A stretch of DNA of 64,000 nucleotides from Novosphingobium sp. FKTRR1. Lineage in GTDB: Bacteria > Pseudomonadota > Alphaproteobacteria > Sphingomonadales > Sphingomonadaceae. The DNA lies in NCBI RefSeq assembly GCF_020404405.1, contig NZ_JAIZDA010000013.1, positions 57,022 through 121,021 of the forward strand. Reading direction: 5' to 3'. Positions 9,258 through 19,442 of this stretch are shown here, piece after piece. The first letter of the stretch is position 1. The number at the start of each line of letters is the position of its first letter. Below the pieces are notes generated by a model. The model did not search any database, had not been told where the DNA came from, and saw only the letters and a list, made by a program, of their open reading frames with translations. The translations under genes were made by a program, and so were the position numbers.

Positions 9258-9746
9258 GTGACCAAGGTCGATCTTCTGGCGTTGCTGGCCCGCCCCGAAG
9301 TAGCATTGGCGCTGCGGGCGCTGGTTTCGCTCGTGTCGATCCTCGGGCTTTATGGACTGGCCCGCGCGCTGAAACTTGGCGGCGACGTGCGCTTGCGCGA
9401 CGAGGCGCACGCCCGCGCGCTGGCCGATGCCGCGATCTGCGGGTTCGAGCCGGTCGATGTGGCGCTCGACCGCGCCCGCATCGGTGCGCTGCTGCGCGAC
9501 GCGGATGGCCGCGTCCTGCTGATTCGCCGCCACGGCAGCCACTTTGCCGCGCGGCTGATTGACGATCACGAGGGCGTCCGGCTGGATCGCCAGTTCCTTA
9601 CCCTGTCGACCGGGGATCGCCATTTCGGCACCGTGACGCTCGAACTGGGGCCCGAGGCGCAAGCCTGGGCCGCCAGCTTGCGTCGTCTGGGTCAGAACCC
9701 CACGGTTGACACTGCGGCGCCCTTTGGCGGAGAAGCCGTAGCATGA
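9258..9746 (+). CDS. Small membrane-anchored protein of unknown function
   Basis: A 162-residue protein with one N-terminal hydrophobic helix (ALALRALVSLVSILGLYGLA, about residues 16-35) followed by a soluble part containing RDADGRVLLIRRHGSHFAARLI and LDRQFLTLSTGD, suggesting a beta-rich domain on one side of the membrane. I do not recognise a named family. It overlaps the downstream desaturase by 4 bases (ATGA), so the two products are probably coupled. It could be a small partner of the desaturase; this is inference from arrangement only. Confidence 0.75.
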   Translation: MTKVDLLALLARPEVALALRALVSLVSILGLYGLARALKLGGDVRLRDEAHARALADAAICGFEPVDVALDRARIGALLRDADGRVLLIRRHGSHFAARLIDDHEGVRLDRQFLTLSTGDRHFGTVTLELGPEAQAWAASLRRLGQNPTVDTAAPFGGEAVA

Positions 9747-10666
9747 GCCTGTTGCCACCGCCTGCCCCGGCGCCACTGATCGCCAGCTTCGACGTGCTGC
9801 CTTACGCGGTTCCGGCCTTCGTGCTGCTGATCGTGGCCGAGATGGTGTGGGCCGCACGCCGCGCGCCCGAAAAGTACGAACCGGCCGACACCATCACCAG
9901 TCTGGCGATGGGACTTGGCAGCACGATCATTGGCGCGGCGGTGGCCGGGCTGATCTGGTTGAGCGCGACCTGGCTGTACGATCACCGCATCTATACCCTG
10001 CCCAACCTGTGGTGGGTGTGGGTCGCCGCCTTCGTGCTCGACGATTTCAACTACTACTGGTTCCACCGCAGCGCGCACCGGGTGCGCTGGTTCTGGGCGA
10101 GCCACGTCAACCACCATTCGAGCCAGCACTACAACCTGTCGACCGCGCTGCGGCAGACGTGGACGGGCTTTTTCTCGCTGTCGTTCGCGTTCCACATCTG
10201 GCCCGCGCTGATCGGTTTCCCCCCGGCGATGCTGCTGGCGGTGGCCGGGATCAACCTGGTCTATCAGTTCTGGATCCACACCGAGGCGGTGGGCCGGATG
10301 CCCGCATGGTTCGAGGCGGTGTTCAACACCCCGTCGCATCACCGCGTCCACCACGCCACCAACCCGCGCTATCTCGATCGCAACCACGCCGGGGTGTTCA
10401 TCATCTGGGACCGCCTGTTCGGCACCTACCAGCCCGAGCGCGACGATGATCCGGTGCACTATGGCATCGTGCGCCAGTTGGGCAGCTTCGCGCTGCTGCA
10501 CACCGCGTTCCACGAATGGATCGCCATCGCCAAGGACATGTGGCGCGCACCCTGGCGCTACAAGCTGGGCTACCTGCTGCGTCCGCCCGGCTGGAGCCAC
10601 GACGCCAGCCGCGACACCTCCGACACCATCCGCGAACGCTGGCTGGAGCGCGTCGACGCGGGTTGA
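9743..10666 (+). CDS. Sterol desaturase/fatty-acid hydroxylase family protein
   Basis: A 307-residue membrane di-iron enzyme of the FA_hydroxylase family. Histidine clusters that bind the metals are visible: HRSAH near residue 107, HVNHHSS near 119, and HRVHH near 197, in the spacing of this family. Several hydrophobic helices flank them. Family members hydroxylate or desaturate sterols, fatty acids, carotenoids or hopanoid-type lipids; the substrate cannot be assigned. It shares an ATGA overlap with the upstream membrane protein. A second desaturase lies at 18283-19278. Confidence 0.9.
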   Translation: MSLLPPPAPAPLIASFDVLPYAVPAFVLLIVAEMVWAARRAPEKYEPADTITSLAMGLGSTIIGAAVAGLIWLSATWLYDHRIYTLPNLWWVWVAAFVLDDFNYYWFHRSAHRVRWFWASHVNHHSSQHYNLSTALRQTWTGFFSLSFAFHIWPALIGFPPAMLLAVAGINLVYQFWIHTEAVGRMPAWFEAVFNTPSHHRVHHATNPRYLDRNHAGVFIIWDRLFGTYQPERDDDPVHYGIVRQLGSFALLHTAFHEWIAIAKDMWRAPWRYKLGYLLRPPGWSHDASRDTSDTIRERWLERVDAG

Positions 10667-10670
10667 AGCC

Positions 10671-10697
10671 TTCCCCGTCCCTTGATGGGCAGGGGAA
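10671..10697. terminator. Bidirectional hairpin between convergent genes
   Basis: An imperfect palindrome (ttcccc..ccc, a 5-base loop, then ggg..ggggaa, with a 2x2 internal mismatch) sits between the convergent desaturase and wecC stop codons. Runs of A/T on both sides are short. Confidence 0.5.
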
Positions 10698-10706
10698 AAG
10701 CAAGCC

Positions 10707-12020
10707 TCAACTCGCCAGACGCAGCGCCGCGGTCAGCGTTTCGGGCGGCTGGTCGGGCCAGATGCCGCGCGTGTCGTAGACGATCTTGCCGGTGCGTTCG
10801 GCCAACGGCACGACCTTGAACACATCATGGTCGACCAGAACGATCAGCACATCGCAGGTTTCCAGCGCGGTATCGATGTCGATCAGCGTGGCGCCTGTGT
10901 CGGTGAATTCAACCGGAAGTTCAGCCGCATAAGGTTCGACCACATGGACCCGGTCGCCAAACCGGCGCGCCAGCCGCGCGGCGACGAAGCGTGCCGGGCT
11001 TTCGCGGAAATCGTCGATATTGGCCTTGAACGCCAGACCAAGGCAGGCGATCCGCGCGCCCGGATGCGCGGCGGTATGCGCCTCGATCAGCGTGGTCGCG
11101 TGGTCGATGACGTGGCGCATCTTCTGATCGTTGACGCCGCGCGCGGTGCGGATCAGCGGCGTATCATCGGGCGCGCCGTGGACGATGAACCACGGGTCCA
11201 CCGCGATGCAGTGCCCGCCCACGCCCGGACCGGGCTGCAGGATGTTGACGCGCGGGTGGCGGTTGGCAAGGCGGATCACCTCCCACACGTCCAGCCCCAT
11301 GTGGTCGGCCACCATCGACAGCTCGTTGGCAAAGGCGATGTTGACGTCGCGATAGGCGTTTTCGACCAGCTTGGTCATCTCGGCGCTGCGCGCATCGGTG
11401 GTGATGCAGGTGCCGCGCACGAAACGCTTGTAGAACGCCAGCGCCTTGCGCGCGCAACGCGGTGTGATCCCGCCGATCGAGCGGTCGTTGTTGGTCAGCT
11501 CTTCCAGAATGCGCCCCGGCAGCACGCGCTCGGGGCAATAGGCGATCGACACGTCGGGGGTTTCGCGCGTGAGCCCGGGAAACTTGAGGTCGGGCCGCAG
11601 GCCGGCCATCAGGTCGCGCATCTGCTCGGTGGTGCCGACGGGCGATGTTGATTCGAGGATCACCGTGTCCCCGGCCTTGAGCACGCCCGCCACTTCGGTG
11701 GCGGCGGCCAGCACATACGAAATGTCGGGGGTGTGGTGCCCGTCCTTGGCAAAAGGCGTGGGCACCGCGATCACGAACACGTCGGACGGCTCGATCTGGG
11801 TAGAGGCGCGCAGCAATCCGCGCTGCACCACGCCATGGACCAGCCCGTCGAGATCGACTTCCTCGATGTGGATTTCGCCACGGTTGATCGTGTCGACCAC
11901 GCTCTGCGTCACGTCGAGCCCGAGCACGGGGCTGCCGCTGCGCGCGATCACGGCGGCGGTCGGCAGACCGATGTAGCCCAGCCCCACCACACAGACTTGC
12001 GGCTTGATGTCACCCTGCAT
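10707..12020 (-). CDS. wecC: UDP-N-acetyl-D-mannosamine dehydrogenase
   Basis: Oxidises UDP-ManNAc to UDP-ManNAcA using NAD. The 437-residue protein starts with a Rossmann motif VGLGYIGLPTA; the catalytic region contains CPERVLPGRILEEL, KLVENAYRD, and the cysteine loop GPGVGGHCIAVDPWF. The C-terminal UDP-binding domain follows (LGLAFKANIDDFRESPA). The start at 12020 (MQGDIKPQ) overlaps the wecB stop by 11 bases; a longer frame reaches upstream but lacks similarity. It is the second gene of a wecB-wecC pair. Confidence 0.95.
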   Translation of the reverse strand: MQGDIKPQVCVVGLGYIGLPTAAVIARSGSPVLGLDVTQSVVDTINRGEIHIEEVDLDGLVHGVVQRGLLRASTQIEPSDVFVIAVPTPFAKDGHHTPDISYVLAAATEVAGVLKAGDTVILESTSPVGTTEQMRDLMAGLRPDLKFPGLTRETPDVSIAYCPERVLPGRILEELTNNDRSIGGITPRCARKALAFYKRFVRGTCITTDARSAEMTKLVENAYRDVNIAFANELSMVADHMGLDVWEVIRLANRHPRVNILQPGPGVGGHCIAVDPWFIVHGAPDDTPLIRTARGVNDQKMRHVIDHATTLIEAHTAAHPGARIACLGLAFKANIDDFRESPARFVAARLARRFGDRVHVVEPYAAELPVEFTDTGATLIDIDTALETCDVLIVLVDHDVFKVVPLAERTGKIVYDTRGIWPDQPPETLTAALRLAS

Positions 12021-13134
12021 TGTGCAACAACTCCGTAATGCGCGCTGCGGCGTGGCCATCGCCGAAAGGATTGTGTGCGCGAGCCATAGCCGAATACGCG
12101 GCTTTATCATCGAGCAGCGTGAATATTTCGGTAACGATACGCTCCTTGTCGGTTCCGACAAGCCGCGCGGTACCCGCTTCCACCCCTTCGGGGCGCTCGG
12201 TCGTCTCGCGCATTACCAGCACTGGCTTGCCCAGCGCGGGCGCCTCTTCCTGCACACCGCCGCTGTCGGTCAGCATGATTTCGGACAGCGCGATCAGCCG
12301 GGCGAAGTGCGGATAATCGAGCGGCTCGATCAGCGCGACGTTGGCGAGCCCCGCCAGCGCCTCGTCCATCACCGCGTGCACGTTGGGGTTGGGATGAACC
12401 GGAAACACCAGCGCCACGTCGGGCCGCGCCTCGGCAATCGTACGGATGGCCTGCGCGATCGCTTCCAGCCCGCCGCCGAAGTTCTCGCGCCGGTGACTGG
12501 TCACGCCGATGATCCGCTTTCCGGCAAAGCGGCGCTCGATTTCGGCAAGGCCGCTGGCCAGTGCCGGTTCGGCGGCAATCCGCGCGGTCACCCATTGCAG
12601 CGCGTCGATCACGGTGTTGCCGGTGACGTGGATGGTGGCCGGTGCGACGTTCTCGGCGCGCAGCGCGGCGGCGCTCGTCTCGGTCGGCGCGAAGTGCAGC
12701 GCGGCGATGGTGCCGATGATCTTGCGGTTCACCTCTTCGGGCCAGGGGTGATAGATGTTGTGGCTGCGCAACCCCGCCTCGACATGCGCGACGCGGATCT
12801 TGCGGTAATAGGCGGCCAGCGCGCCCGCCATGGCGGTGGCGGTATCGCCCTGCACCACCACCCAGTCGGGCTTTTCGGCGTCCATCACCCGGCCAAGCCC
12901 GGTCAGCAGCGCGGCGGTAAGCCCATCGAGCGTCTGGTCGGGCCGCATCAGGTCAAGATCGTGGTCGGGCACGATTCCGGCAATCGCCAAGACCTGATCC
13001 AGCATGCCCCGGTGCTGCGCCGAGACGCACGTCACCACGCGAAACCGCCCATCCGCCTTGAGCGCATGAACCACCGGGAACATCTTTATCGCCTCGGGCC
13101 GCGTGCCGAAGACCACCAATACCGTCTGAGCCAT
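12010..13134 (-). CDS. wecB: UDP-N-acetylglucosamine 2-epimerase (non-hydrolysing)
   Basis: Epimerises UDP-GlcNAc to UDP-ManNAc. The 374-residue protein starts MAQTVLVVFGTRPEAIKMFP, the standard family start, and shows VQGDTATAMAGALAAYYR, HVEAGLRSHN, VTSHRRENFG, and LTDSGGVQEEAP. It directly precedes wecC, so the pair supplies UDP-ManNAcA for a surface polysaccharide. No glycosyltransferase, polymerase or flippase is nearby. The start at 13134 is preferred to an in-frame start 16 codons upstream because of the family's fixed N-terminus. Confidence 0.95.
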   Translation of the reverse strand: MAQTVLVVFGTRPEAIKMFPVVHALKADGRFRVVTCVSAQHRGMLDQVLAIAGIVPDHDLDLMRPDQTLDGLTAALLTGLGRVMDAEKPDWVVVQGDTATAMAGALAAYYRKIRVAHVEAGLRSHNIYHPWPEEVNRKIIGTIAALHFAPTETSAAALRAENVAPATIHVTGNTVIDALQWVTARIAAEPALASGLAEIERRFAGKRIIGVTSHRRENFGGGLEAIAQAIRTIAEARPDVALVFPVHPNPNVHAVMDEALAGLANVALIEPLDYPHFARLIALSEIMLTDSGGVQEEAPALGKPVLVMRETTERPEGVEAGTARLVGTDKERIVTEIFTLLDDKAAYSAMARAHNPFGDGHAAARITELLHNAG

Positions 13135-13294
13135 GAGCCAAGCCTTTAGCACGAGAGCGTTAAGGGGGGGATAAAGCGGCAAGTATCAGGGTGCATCGAC
13201 AATTTGTAAGGCCATCAATTTCGTTGATGCAGGCCCCGTTGTTCGTCATCCCGGATCAGGTTCGCAGGGTCGTAACAACAAGGAAGTCCCCCCC

Positions 13295-14278
13295 TCAGCC
13301 CGCCATCTGCTGGCTGGAGCAGTGGAAGCCGCCGCCGCCTTTCAGCACGGCGTCGGCCATCAGGCCCACGGTCTGGCGGTCGGGGAACAGCGCGGCGATG
13401 GCGGCAACGCCCTCGGCATCGTGCTCCGTCCCGAAGACCGGGACCACCACCAGGTGCGTGGTGATCACGAAGTTCATGTAGCTGGCGGGCTGGATCGTGC
13501 CGTCCCATTCCACCCGGCCGGGCGAGGGCACCGTCAACACTTCCACCCCGGCGGCGCGGGCGCGCGCGGCGGCGTCGGCATAGATGGCGGCGTTGGGGTC
13601 GTCCGCCCCGGTCGCCACCGGCAGCGCCAGCCGGTTGGCGCCGACAAAGCGGGCAAGGTTGTCGACATGACCGTCGGTGTGGTCGTTGATCAGGCCATCG
13701 CCCAGCCACAGCACCCGATCGAAGCCCAGATCGCGTGCCAGCCGCGCTTCCAGATCGGCGCGGGTCAGGTGCGGGTTGCGGTTGGGGTTGAGCAGGCACT
13801 GCTCGGTGGTGACGACAAGGCCGGTGCCGTCGGTATCGAGCGCCCCGCCTTCCAGAATCCAGTCGCCGCGTGTGGCGGCAAGCCCGGCATCGGCGGCCAG
13901 TGTCGCGCCGATCTCGGTATCGCCGGGCATCAGGTACTTCTCGCCCCAGCCGTTGAAGCCGAACAGCCGCGCGGCGCGCTGGCCCGCCGCATCGCGCACC
14001 ACCAGCGGCCCGGTATCGCGCAGCCAGACATCGCCATACGTCCGCTCGACCAGCTCCACTTTGGAGCAAACCAGCGACGCGGCGCGCGCGGCATTGGCGG
14101 CATCGCGCACCACCAGCTTCACCGGCTGGCCGCTGTCGGCAACGGCGCTGGCGAAAGCGGCGATCTGTTCCTGCGCGCGGTCGATAAAGCCCGACCATTC
14201 CTCGACAATATGTGGAAATCCGATCCAAATCCACTCTTGCGGGTGCCATTCGGGCGGCAAGCGAAATGCGGGTGTCAC
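13295..14278 (-). CDS. aguA: Agmatine deiminase
   Basis: Hydrolyses agmatine to N-carbamoylputrescine. The 327-residue protein has the guanidine-modifying-enzyme motifs: WIGFPH near residue 19, LEGGALDTDG, NDHTDGHVDN (catalytic His/Asp), and GGGGFHCSSQQ close to the C-terminus with the catalytic cysteine. The start is a GTG at 14278, supported by an AGGAG box 6 bases upstream. No N-carbamoylputrescine amidohydrolase gene (aguB) adjoins it, so the second step must be encoded elsewhere. The family also includes peptidyl-arginine deiminase-like proteins; agmatine is the likeliest substrate. Confidence 0.9.
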   Translation of the reverse strand: MTPAFRLPPEWHPQEWIWIGFPHIVEEWSGFIDRAQEQIAAFASAVADSGQPVKLVVRDAANAARAASLVCSKVELVERTYGDVWLRDTGPLVVRDAAGQRAARLFGFNGWGEKYLMPGDTEIGATLAADAGLAATRGDWILEGGALDTDGTGLVVTTEQCLLNPNRNPHLTRADLEARLARDLGFDRVLWLGDGLINDHTDGHVDNLARFVGANRLALPVATGADDPNAAIYADAAARARAAGVEVLTVPSPGRVEWDGTIQPASYMNFVITTHLVVVPVFGTEHDAEGVAAIAALFPDRQTVGLMADAVLKGGGGFHCSSQQMAG

Positions 14279-14328
14279 TATTGGCTCCTATCGGCAGGCG
14301 GTCGCATAAGTCAGAACAAGGAATATCG

Positions 14329-14910
14329 GTGAGCGTCTACCAGCCTCTGTCCCGTTACCTCAAGGCGCGGGAGCAAGATAGCTGGAGAACCAGCTTTGCC
14401 GAAGTCGAGCGGGTGCTCGACCGCCCGCTGCCGCGCAGCGCGTTCGAACACCGCCCATGGTGGGCCAACCAGCGCGCCGGCAGACGCAGTCAGGCGCAGG
14501 CCTGGCTGGACGCGGGGTGGGAGATGACCAGCGTCGACCTTGTCCGCAAGACCGTGACTTTCACCCGCGTCGGTGCGCCAGCCGCCGAGAACGCCGAACC
14601 GGCATCGCTGTTGCAGCGGCTGGTGCGCAAGACCGCCACTCTGGGTCGCCTGATCGCGCCCTCCGAACTGCCCGAGGACACCACCATGCCATTCACGCCC
14701 CAGCAAGCCGAAGCCGAACCCGTAACCGCCGACGAAACGAGCCTGGCCGCGGTGCCGCTGGAGGCGCCCGAAACCTCGGACCTGCCGCACCTCAGCGCCG
14801 AGCCCGCTACGGCTGAGGACCGCGACAGTCTTGGCCGCAAGGCGCTGATGACGATGATCCAGCGCGAAGCCTTGCTGGTGAAGGCGCACATGGGCAACTG
14901 GGGCGTCTGA
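14329..14910 (+). CDS. DUF7662-like protein with low-complexity tail
   Basis: A 193-residue protein. Residues 1-75 form a compact domain (YQPLSRYLKAREQDSWRTSF, then LPRSAFEHRPWWAN) that resembles the small DUF7662-type wHTH-like domain seen in restriction or DNA-related proteins; the assignment is tentative. The rest is alanine/glutamate-rich and probably disordered until a C-terminal helix ending HMGNWGV. A GTG at 14329 is chosen because AAGGA lies 7 bases upstream; an ATG at 14212 would overlap aguA. It is divergent from aguA. Function unknown. Confidence 0.6.
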   Translation: MSVYQPLSRYLKAREQDSWRTSFAEVERVLDRPLPRSAFEHRPWWANQRAGRRSQAQAWLDAGWEMTSVDLVRKTVTFTRVGAPAAENAEPASLLQRLVRKTATLGRLIAPSELPEDTTMPFTPQQAEAEPVTADETSLAAVPLEAPETSDLPHLSAEPATAEDRDSLGRKALMTMIQREALLVKAHMGNWGV

Positions 14911-14928
14911 ACCCTGAGCGGCTGGCGC

Positions 14929-14955
14929 AAACCCTCTCCCGCCGGGGGAGGGTTT
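14929..14955 (+). terminator. Hairpin terminator, convergent genes
   Basis: A G/C-rich stem (aaaccctctccc, 4-base loop gccg, gggga..gggttt, one G-U pair) lies 18 bases after the DUF7662-like stop and between convergent genes. No long T-run follows. Confidence 0.5.
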
Positions 14956-15000
14956 GGCTGCACGCCCCACCCCCCCGCGCCCGGTGCGGGGTCTGTTCGC

Positions 15001-16677
<1,677 letters not shown>

Positions 16678-16821
16678 GGATAAACCCTTGTCCAGAAACG
16701 AAAGCCGGGCGGATACCGCGCCCATTGGCCAAGGCTTGTGGCAGAGCGCGCGCGGAGCGGCAAGATAGTGGGAGGGTGCGTGCGGGTGGTTGCAGCCGCA
16801 AAGCTGACGGAAAGGCAGAAT

Positions 16822-17478
16822 TTACTTCCGCAACAACTCCATTGTGTTGCGATCATAAGCCCGTCCTTCCAGTTTGGACCTCTGGCCCTTGAGAAGACGC
16901 TGCACCCCCAAAACGAAGGCGATCAACGGCACGCAAACCTGAAACAAGTGACTTGCCAGATCATCTGCACTCCTCAAATCTGGAAACAATACCGTCACGG
17001 CCGCAACGAGAAATGAAGCGAGCCAGCCGAACAAGAGAATTTCCAGAAAGCGCTCGTTGACCCGACTTACCGAAAAGCTCAATCCATCTTTGACCAAGAC
17101 CGTCTTGTGAAGGTTTCCTTCGACTTTTCCTTCAAGAAAATCGATGTGGGCTTCCCAATTTTCTTGCCAAAATTTCGAACCCTTGGCAGTTAATAGACCG
17201 GTTAGCGCAGCAAGAGCCCCAAGTACTGCCACAATTAAAACCACTGGTGGATTGAATTGTCCATCTTTTGCAGTGATCGCGAGAGCACCGAACGACACTA
17301 TTTGAAATCCCCAGAAATATTGTGATCGCGTCCAGTAATTTTCGATCTCGAATTTCCTGAGTTCATGGGCTCGTGCGAACGCCGCCTTGTGCCCATCGTT
17401 TGCTGCTACGACTGGAATCTCCAATCGCTTAAAATAGCGCTGATCAAGTTCTTGCTGTGAAAGTGGTTCCCGGGTCAT
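16822..17478 (-). CDS. RipA-like octameric membrane protein (tentative)
   Basis: A 218-residue protein with two pairs of hydrophobic helices (about 54-70 with 80-98, and 147-164 with 182-196). Before the first pair is an aromatic motif NYWTRSQYFWGFQ, like that of proteins annotated 'RipA family octameric membrane protein'. The name is from memory and tentative. Base composition is visibly lower in G/C than the flanks, and codon use includes AAA, TTT and ATT, suggesting acquisition. Flanks are an M28 peptidase and an unrelated membrane protein. Function unknown; some relatives occur with defence or virulence genes. Confidence 0.6.
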   Translation of the reverse strand: MTREPLSQQELDQRYFKRLEIPVVAANDGHKAAFARAHELRKFEIENYWTRSQYFWGFQIVSFGALAITAKDGQFNPPVVLIVAVLGALAALTGLLTAKGSKFWQENWEAHIDFLEGKVEGNLHKTVLVKDGLSFSVSRVNERFLEILLFGWLASFLVAAVTVLFPDLRSADDLASHLFQVCVPLIAFVLGVQRLLKGQRSKLEGRAYDRNTMELLRK

Positions 17479-17551
17479 TCCCTATGCTAAACCAATGGCA
17501 GGAAAAGGACCAGATCGAACTAAAGATCACAAGCTCACGGCTTAGCGCCGC

Positions 17552-18193
17552 CTACTCCCCCGCCAGTGTCTTCCTGAACAGGCGGCGGATCAGGCGGTCT
17601 TCGAGGATGCGGCCGATGAGGTAGAGCGCGGCGAAGATGCCGGCGAAGACGTAGGCGGGGGTGGTCGCAGGCTTCTTGCCGTGCTTGCCCGAACCGCCTT
17701 TGCCGCCGTCTTCGTCGTCCTTGTCGGGCTTTTCGGGGGCGGGCGCGCCCAGCGCCTTGTCGATCGGGTTGAGCTGGACAACCTCGTCCTTTTTGTCCGC
17801 CTTCTTGGTCTTTTCCGCCTTTTCGGTCGGCGCATTCTTGTGCGGGTCGAACACGATGGTCAATTGCGCGATGCCAAGGAACAGCAGCGGTGCCAGAAAG
17901 CAGAACAGCAAGGCCCGGCTGATCAGGTGATAGCGCAGCACCGCGCCGTCCGCTCCGGCCTCGATCCGCAGCGTGCCGCCATCGAACACCGACATCTTGT
18001 CCTGCGCGGCCTGATCCTTCTTGGTGAAGGTCAACTCCTGCGCGGCACCATCGAGACTTGCGCGCTCATAGCTGGTGCCCGGCTGGCCGAACAGGGGCGC
18101 AAGCCGGTCCAGCGCATCGTCCCCCGATTGCGCGGGAGCGAGTGGCAGGGTGCCGCGCACGTGCCAGATCCAGTCGATGAGGCGCAAGTTCAC
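17552..18193 (-). CDS. Membrane protein with charged cytoplasmic or periplasmic loop, unknown
   Basis: A 213-residue protein. Residues 1-85 are soluble (DWIWHVRGTL, SYERASLDGAAQELTFTKKDQ), helix one is about 95-115 (RALLFCFLAPLLFLGIAQ), then a lysine/aspartate-rich disordered loop of about 60 residues (KAEKTKKADKKDE, GGKGGSGKHGKK), then a second helix near 182-197 and a basic tail. The GTG at 18193 is chosen: an AGGGAA box lies about 8 bases upstream, and longer frames have no family character. It is close to the downstream end of the desaturase gene on the same strand. I do not recognise the family. Confidence 0.65.
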   Translation of the reverse strand: MNLRLIDWIWHVRGTLPLAPAQSGDDALDRLAPLFGQPGTSYERASLDGAAQELTFTKKDQAAQDKMSVFDGGTLRIEAGADGAVLRYHLISRALLFCFLAPLLFLGIAQLTIVFDPHKNAPTEKAEKTKKADKKDEVVQLNPIDKALGAPAPEKPDKDDEDGGKGGSGKHGKKPATTPAYVFAGIFAALYLIGRILEDRLIRRLFRKTLAGE

Positions 18194-18282
18194 GGAAGTT
18201 CCCTGAGGTGCCGAATGACGCTGAGGCGATTGACGCTGGCGGTCAGGCGAAAACGGGCCGCCGGCAAGCGATGCAGATGCGC

Positions 18283-19278
18283 TCACTCGGCGGGAACCGC
18301 TGCGGGGTCATCGAAACGCGGCCTGCCGAAGCGCTCTTTCAGCGTCTTCCAGCCTTCGGTGAAGGGATACGTCATCTGCTCGCGGATCGACATGCGGCGC
18401 CCGCCTTCCATGCCCAGCAGTTCGGCCTCGCCATCGATGCAGGTGCCGAACATGCGGTCGATGAAGATGAACGATCCGGCATAGTTGCTGCGCGTCGCCT
18501 CGAAGTCCTGCGAATGGTGCAGGCTGTGATGCTCGGTGGTGTTGAACAAAAAGCGCCACCACCTGGGCGAATTGAAGCGGACGTTGATGTGCTGATAGGT
18601 GCCGATGGCCATGCCAAAGGCGCCTGCCAACAGGAACGCGCGCGGCACGAAATCGAAGAACCCGCCGATGCCCAGCCCGATCAGGAACAGTTCCACCGGA
18701 TTGCCGACCGCGCCCTTGTTGATGTTCAACTGGGTGATGTAGTGGTGCACCGAATGCGGCAACCACAGCGGGTACCAGTTGTGCATCCCGCGATGCATCC
18801 AGTACTGTCCGAAATCGAAGATGAACGCGATCAGGAACGCCTGCACCAGCAGCGGCAAGCCGGTGAACCAGTTGGCCTTGTCCCAGTGCAGCTTGTCCTG
18901 AATGGCCTCGACCATCACGTCGCTGCCGATATAGCCATCGACCAGCCGCAACAGCGTGTAGCTGATCCCGACATAGAACAAGTCGGTGGCCAGTTCCTTC
19001 CACGTCAGCCGCCAGCTTTCATGGCGCGGGTTGACCCATTCGAGCCCGAGCAACAGCACCTTGAAGCCGATGCCGATGCCGATCGCGGTCGATGCCTTGG
19101 CGATGGAGTTGGGCGCATAGTACCAGAACGCCAGCAGCGCGAACAATGCAACCGGCTGAAACCACGTGAAAAACGCGCGCTTCACCGGGCCGCCTTCGAC
19201 GCGGGGAATATTCTCCCAGCCGATCGTGACCGGCGCTTGCGTGCCGATCAGCCGCTTGCCGACGCGAATTCCGTCCAT
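18283..19278 (-). CDS. Second sterol desaturase/fatty-acid hydroxylase family protein
   Basis: A 331-residue membrane di-iron protein of the FA_hydroxylase family. Histidine clusters are HRGMHNWYPLWLPHSVHH near residue 170 and HHSLHHSQDFE near 253, with hydrophobic helices around residues 35-85. The spacing differs from that of the desaturase at 9743, so they are paralogues at family level rather than duplicates. A basic tail with FGRPRF ends the protein. The ATG at 19278 follows a GGGGA box; a TTG six codons upstream is less likely. Substrate unknown. Confidence 0.88.
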   Translation of the reverse strand: MDGIRVGKRLIGTQAPVTIGWENIPRVEGGPVKRAFFTWFQPVALFALLAFWYYAPNSIAKASTAIGIGIGFKVLLLGLEWVNPRHESWRLTWKELATDLFYVGISYTLLRLVDGYIGSDVMVEAIQDKLHWDKANWFTGLPLLVQAFLIAFIFDFGQYWMHRGMHNWYPLWLPHSVHHYITQLNINKGAVGNPVELFLIGLGIGGFFDFVPRAFLLAGAFGMAIGTYQHINVRFNSPRWWRFLFNTTEHHSLHHSQDFEATRSNYAGSFIFIDRMFGTCIDGEAELLGMEGGRRMSIREQMTYPFTEGWKTLKERFGRPRFDDPAAVPAE

Positions 19279-19442
19279 CTTGTCCCCGCGATCCAAAGCT
19301 CAAATTTTGTCATGGGCGAAATCGCGCCGCAGGGTCATACGTCAACAGACGTAGATCGGCTGACAAACGTCCCCGCCGCCTGGAAAAAAACACCGCAATC
19401 CCGCCGCTTGATCGCCCCCGCCCAAAGGGGCAAGCTGGGCGG

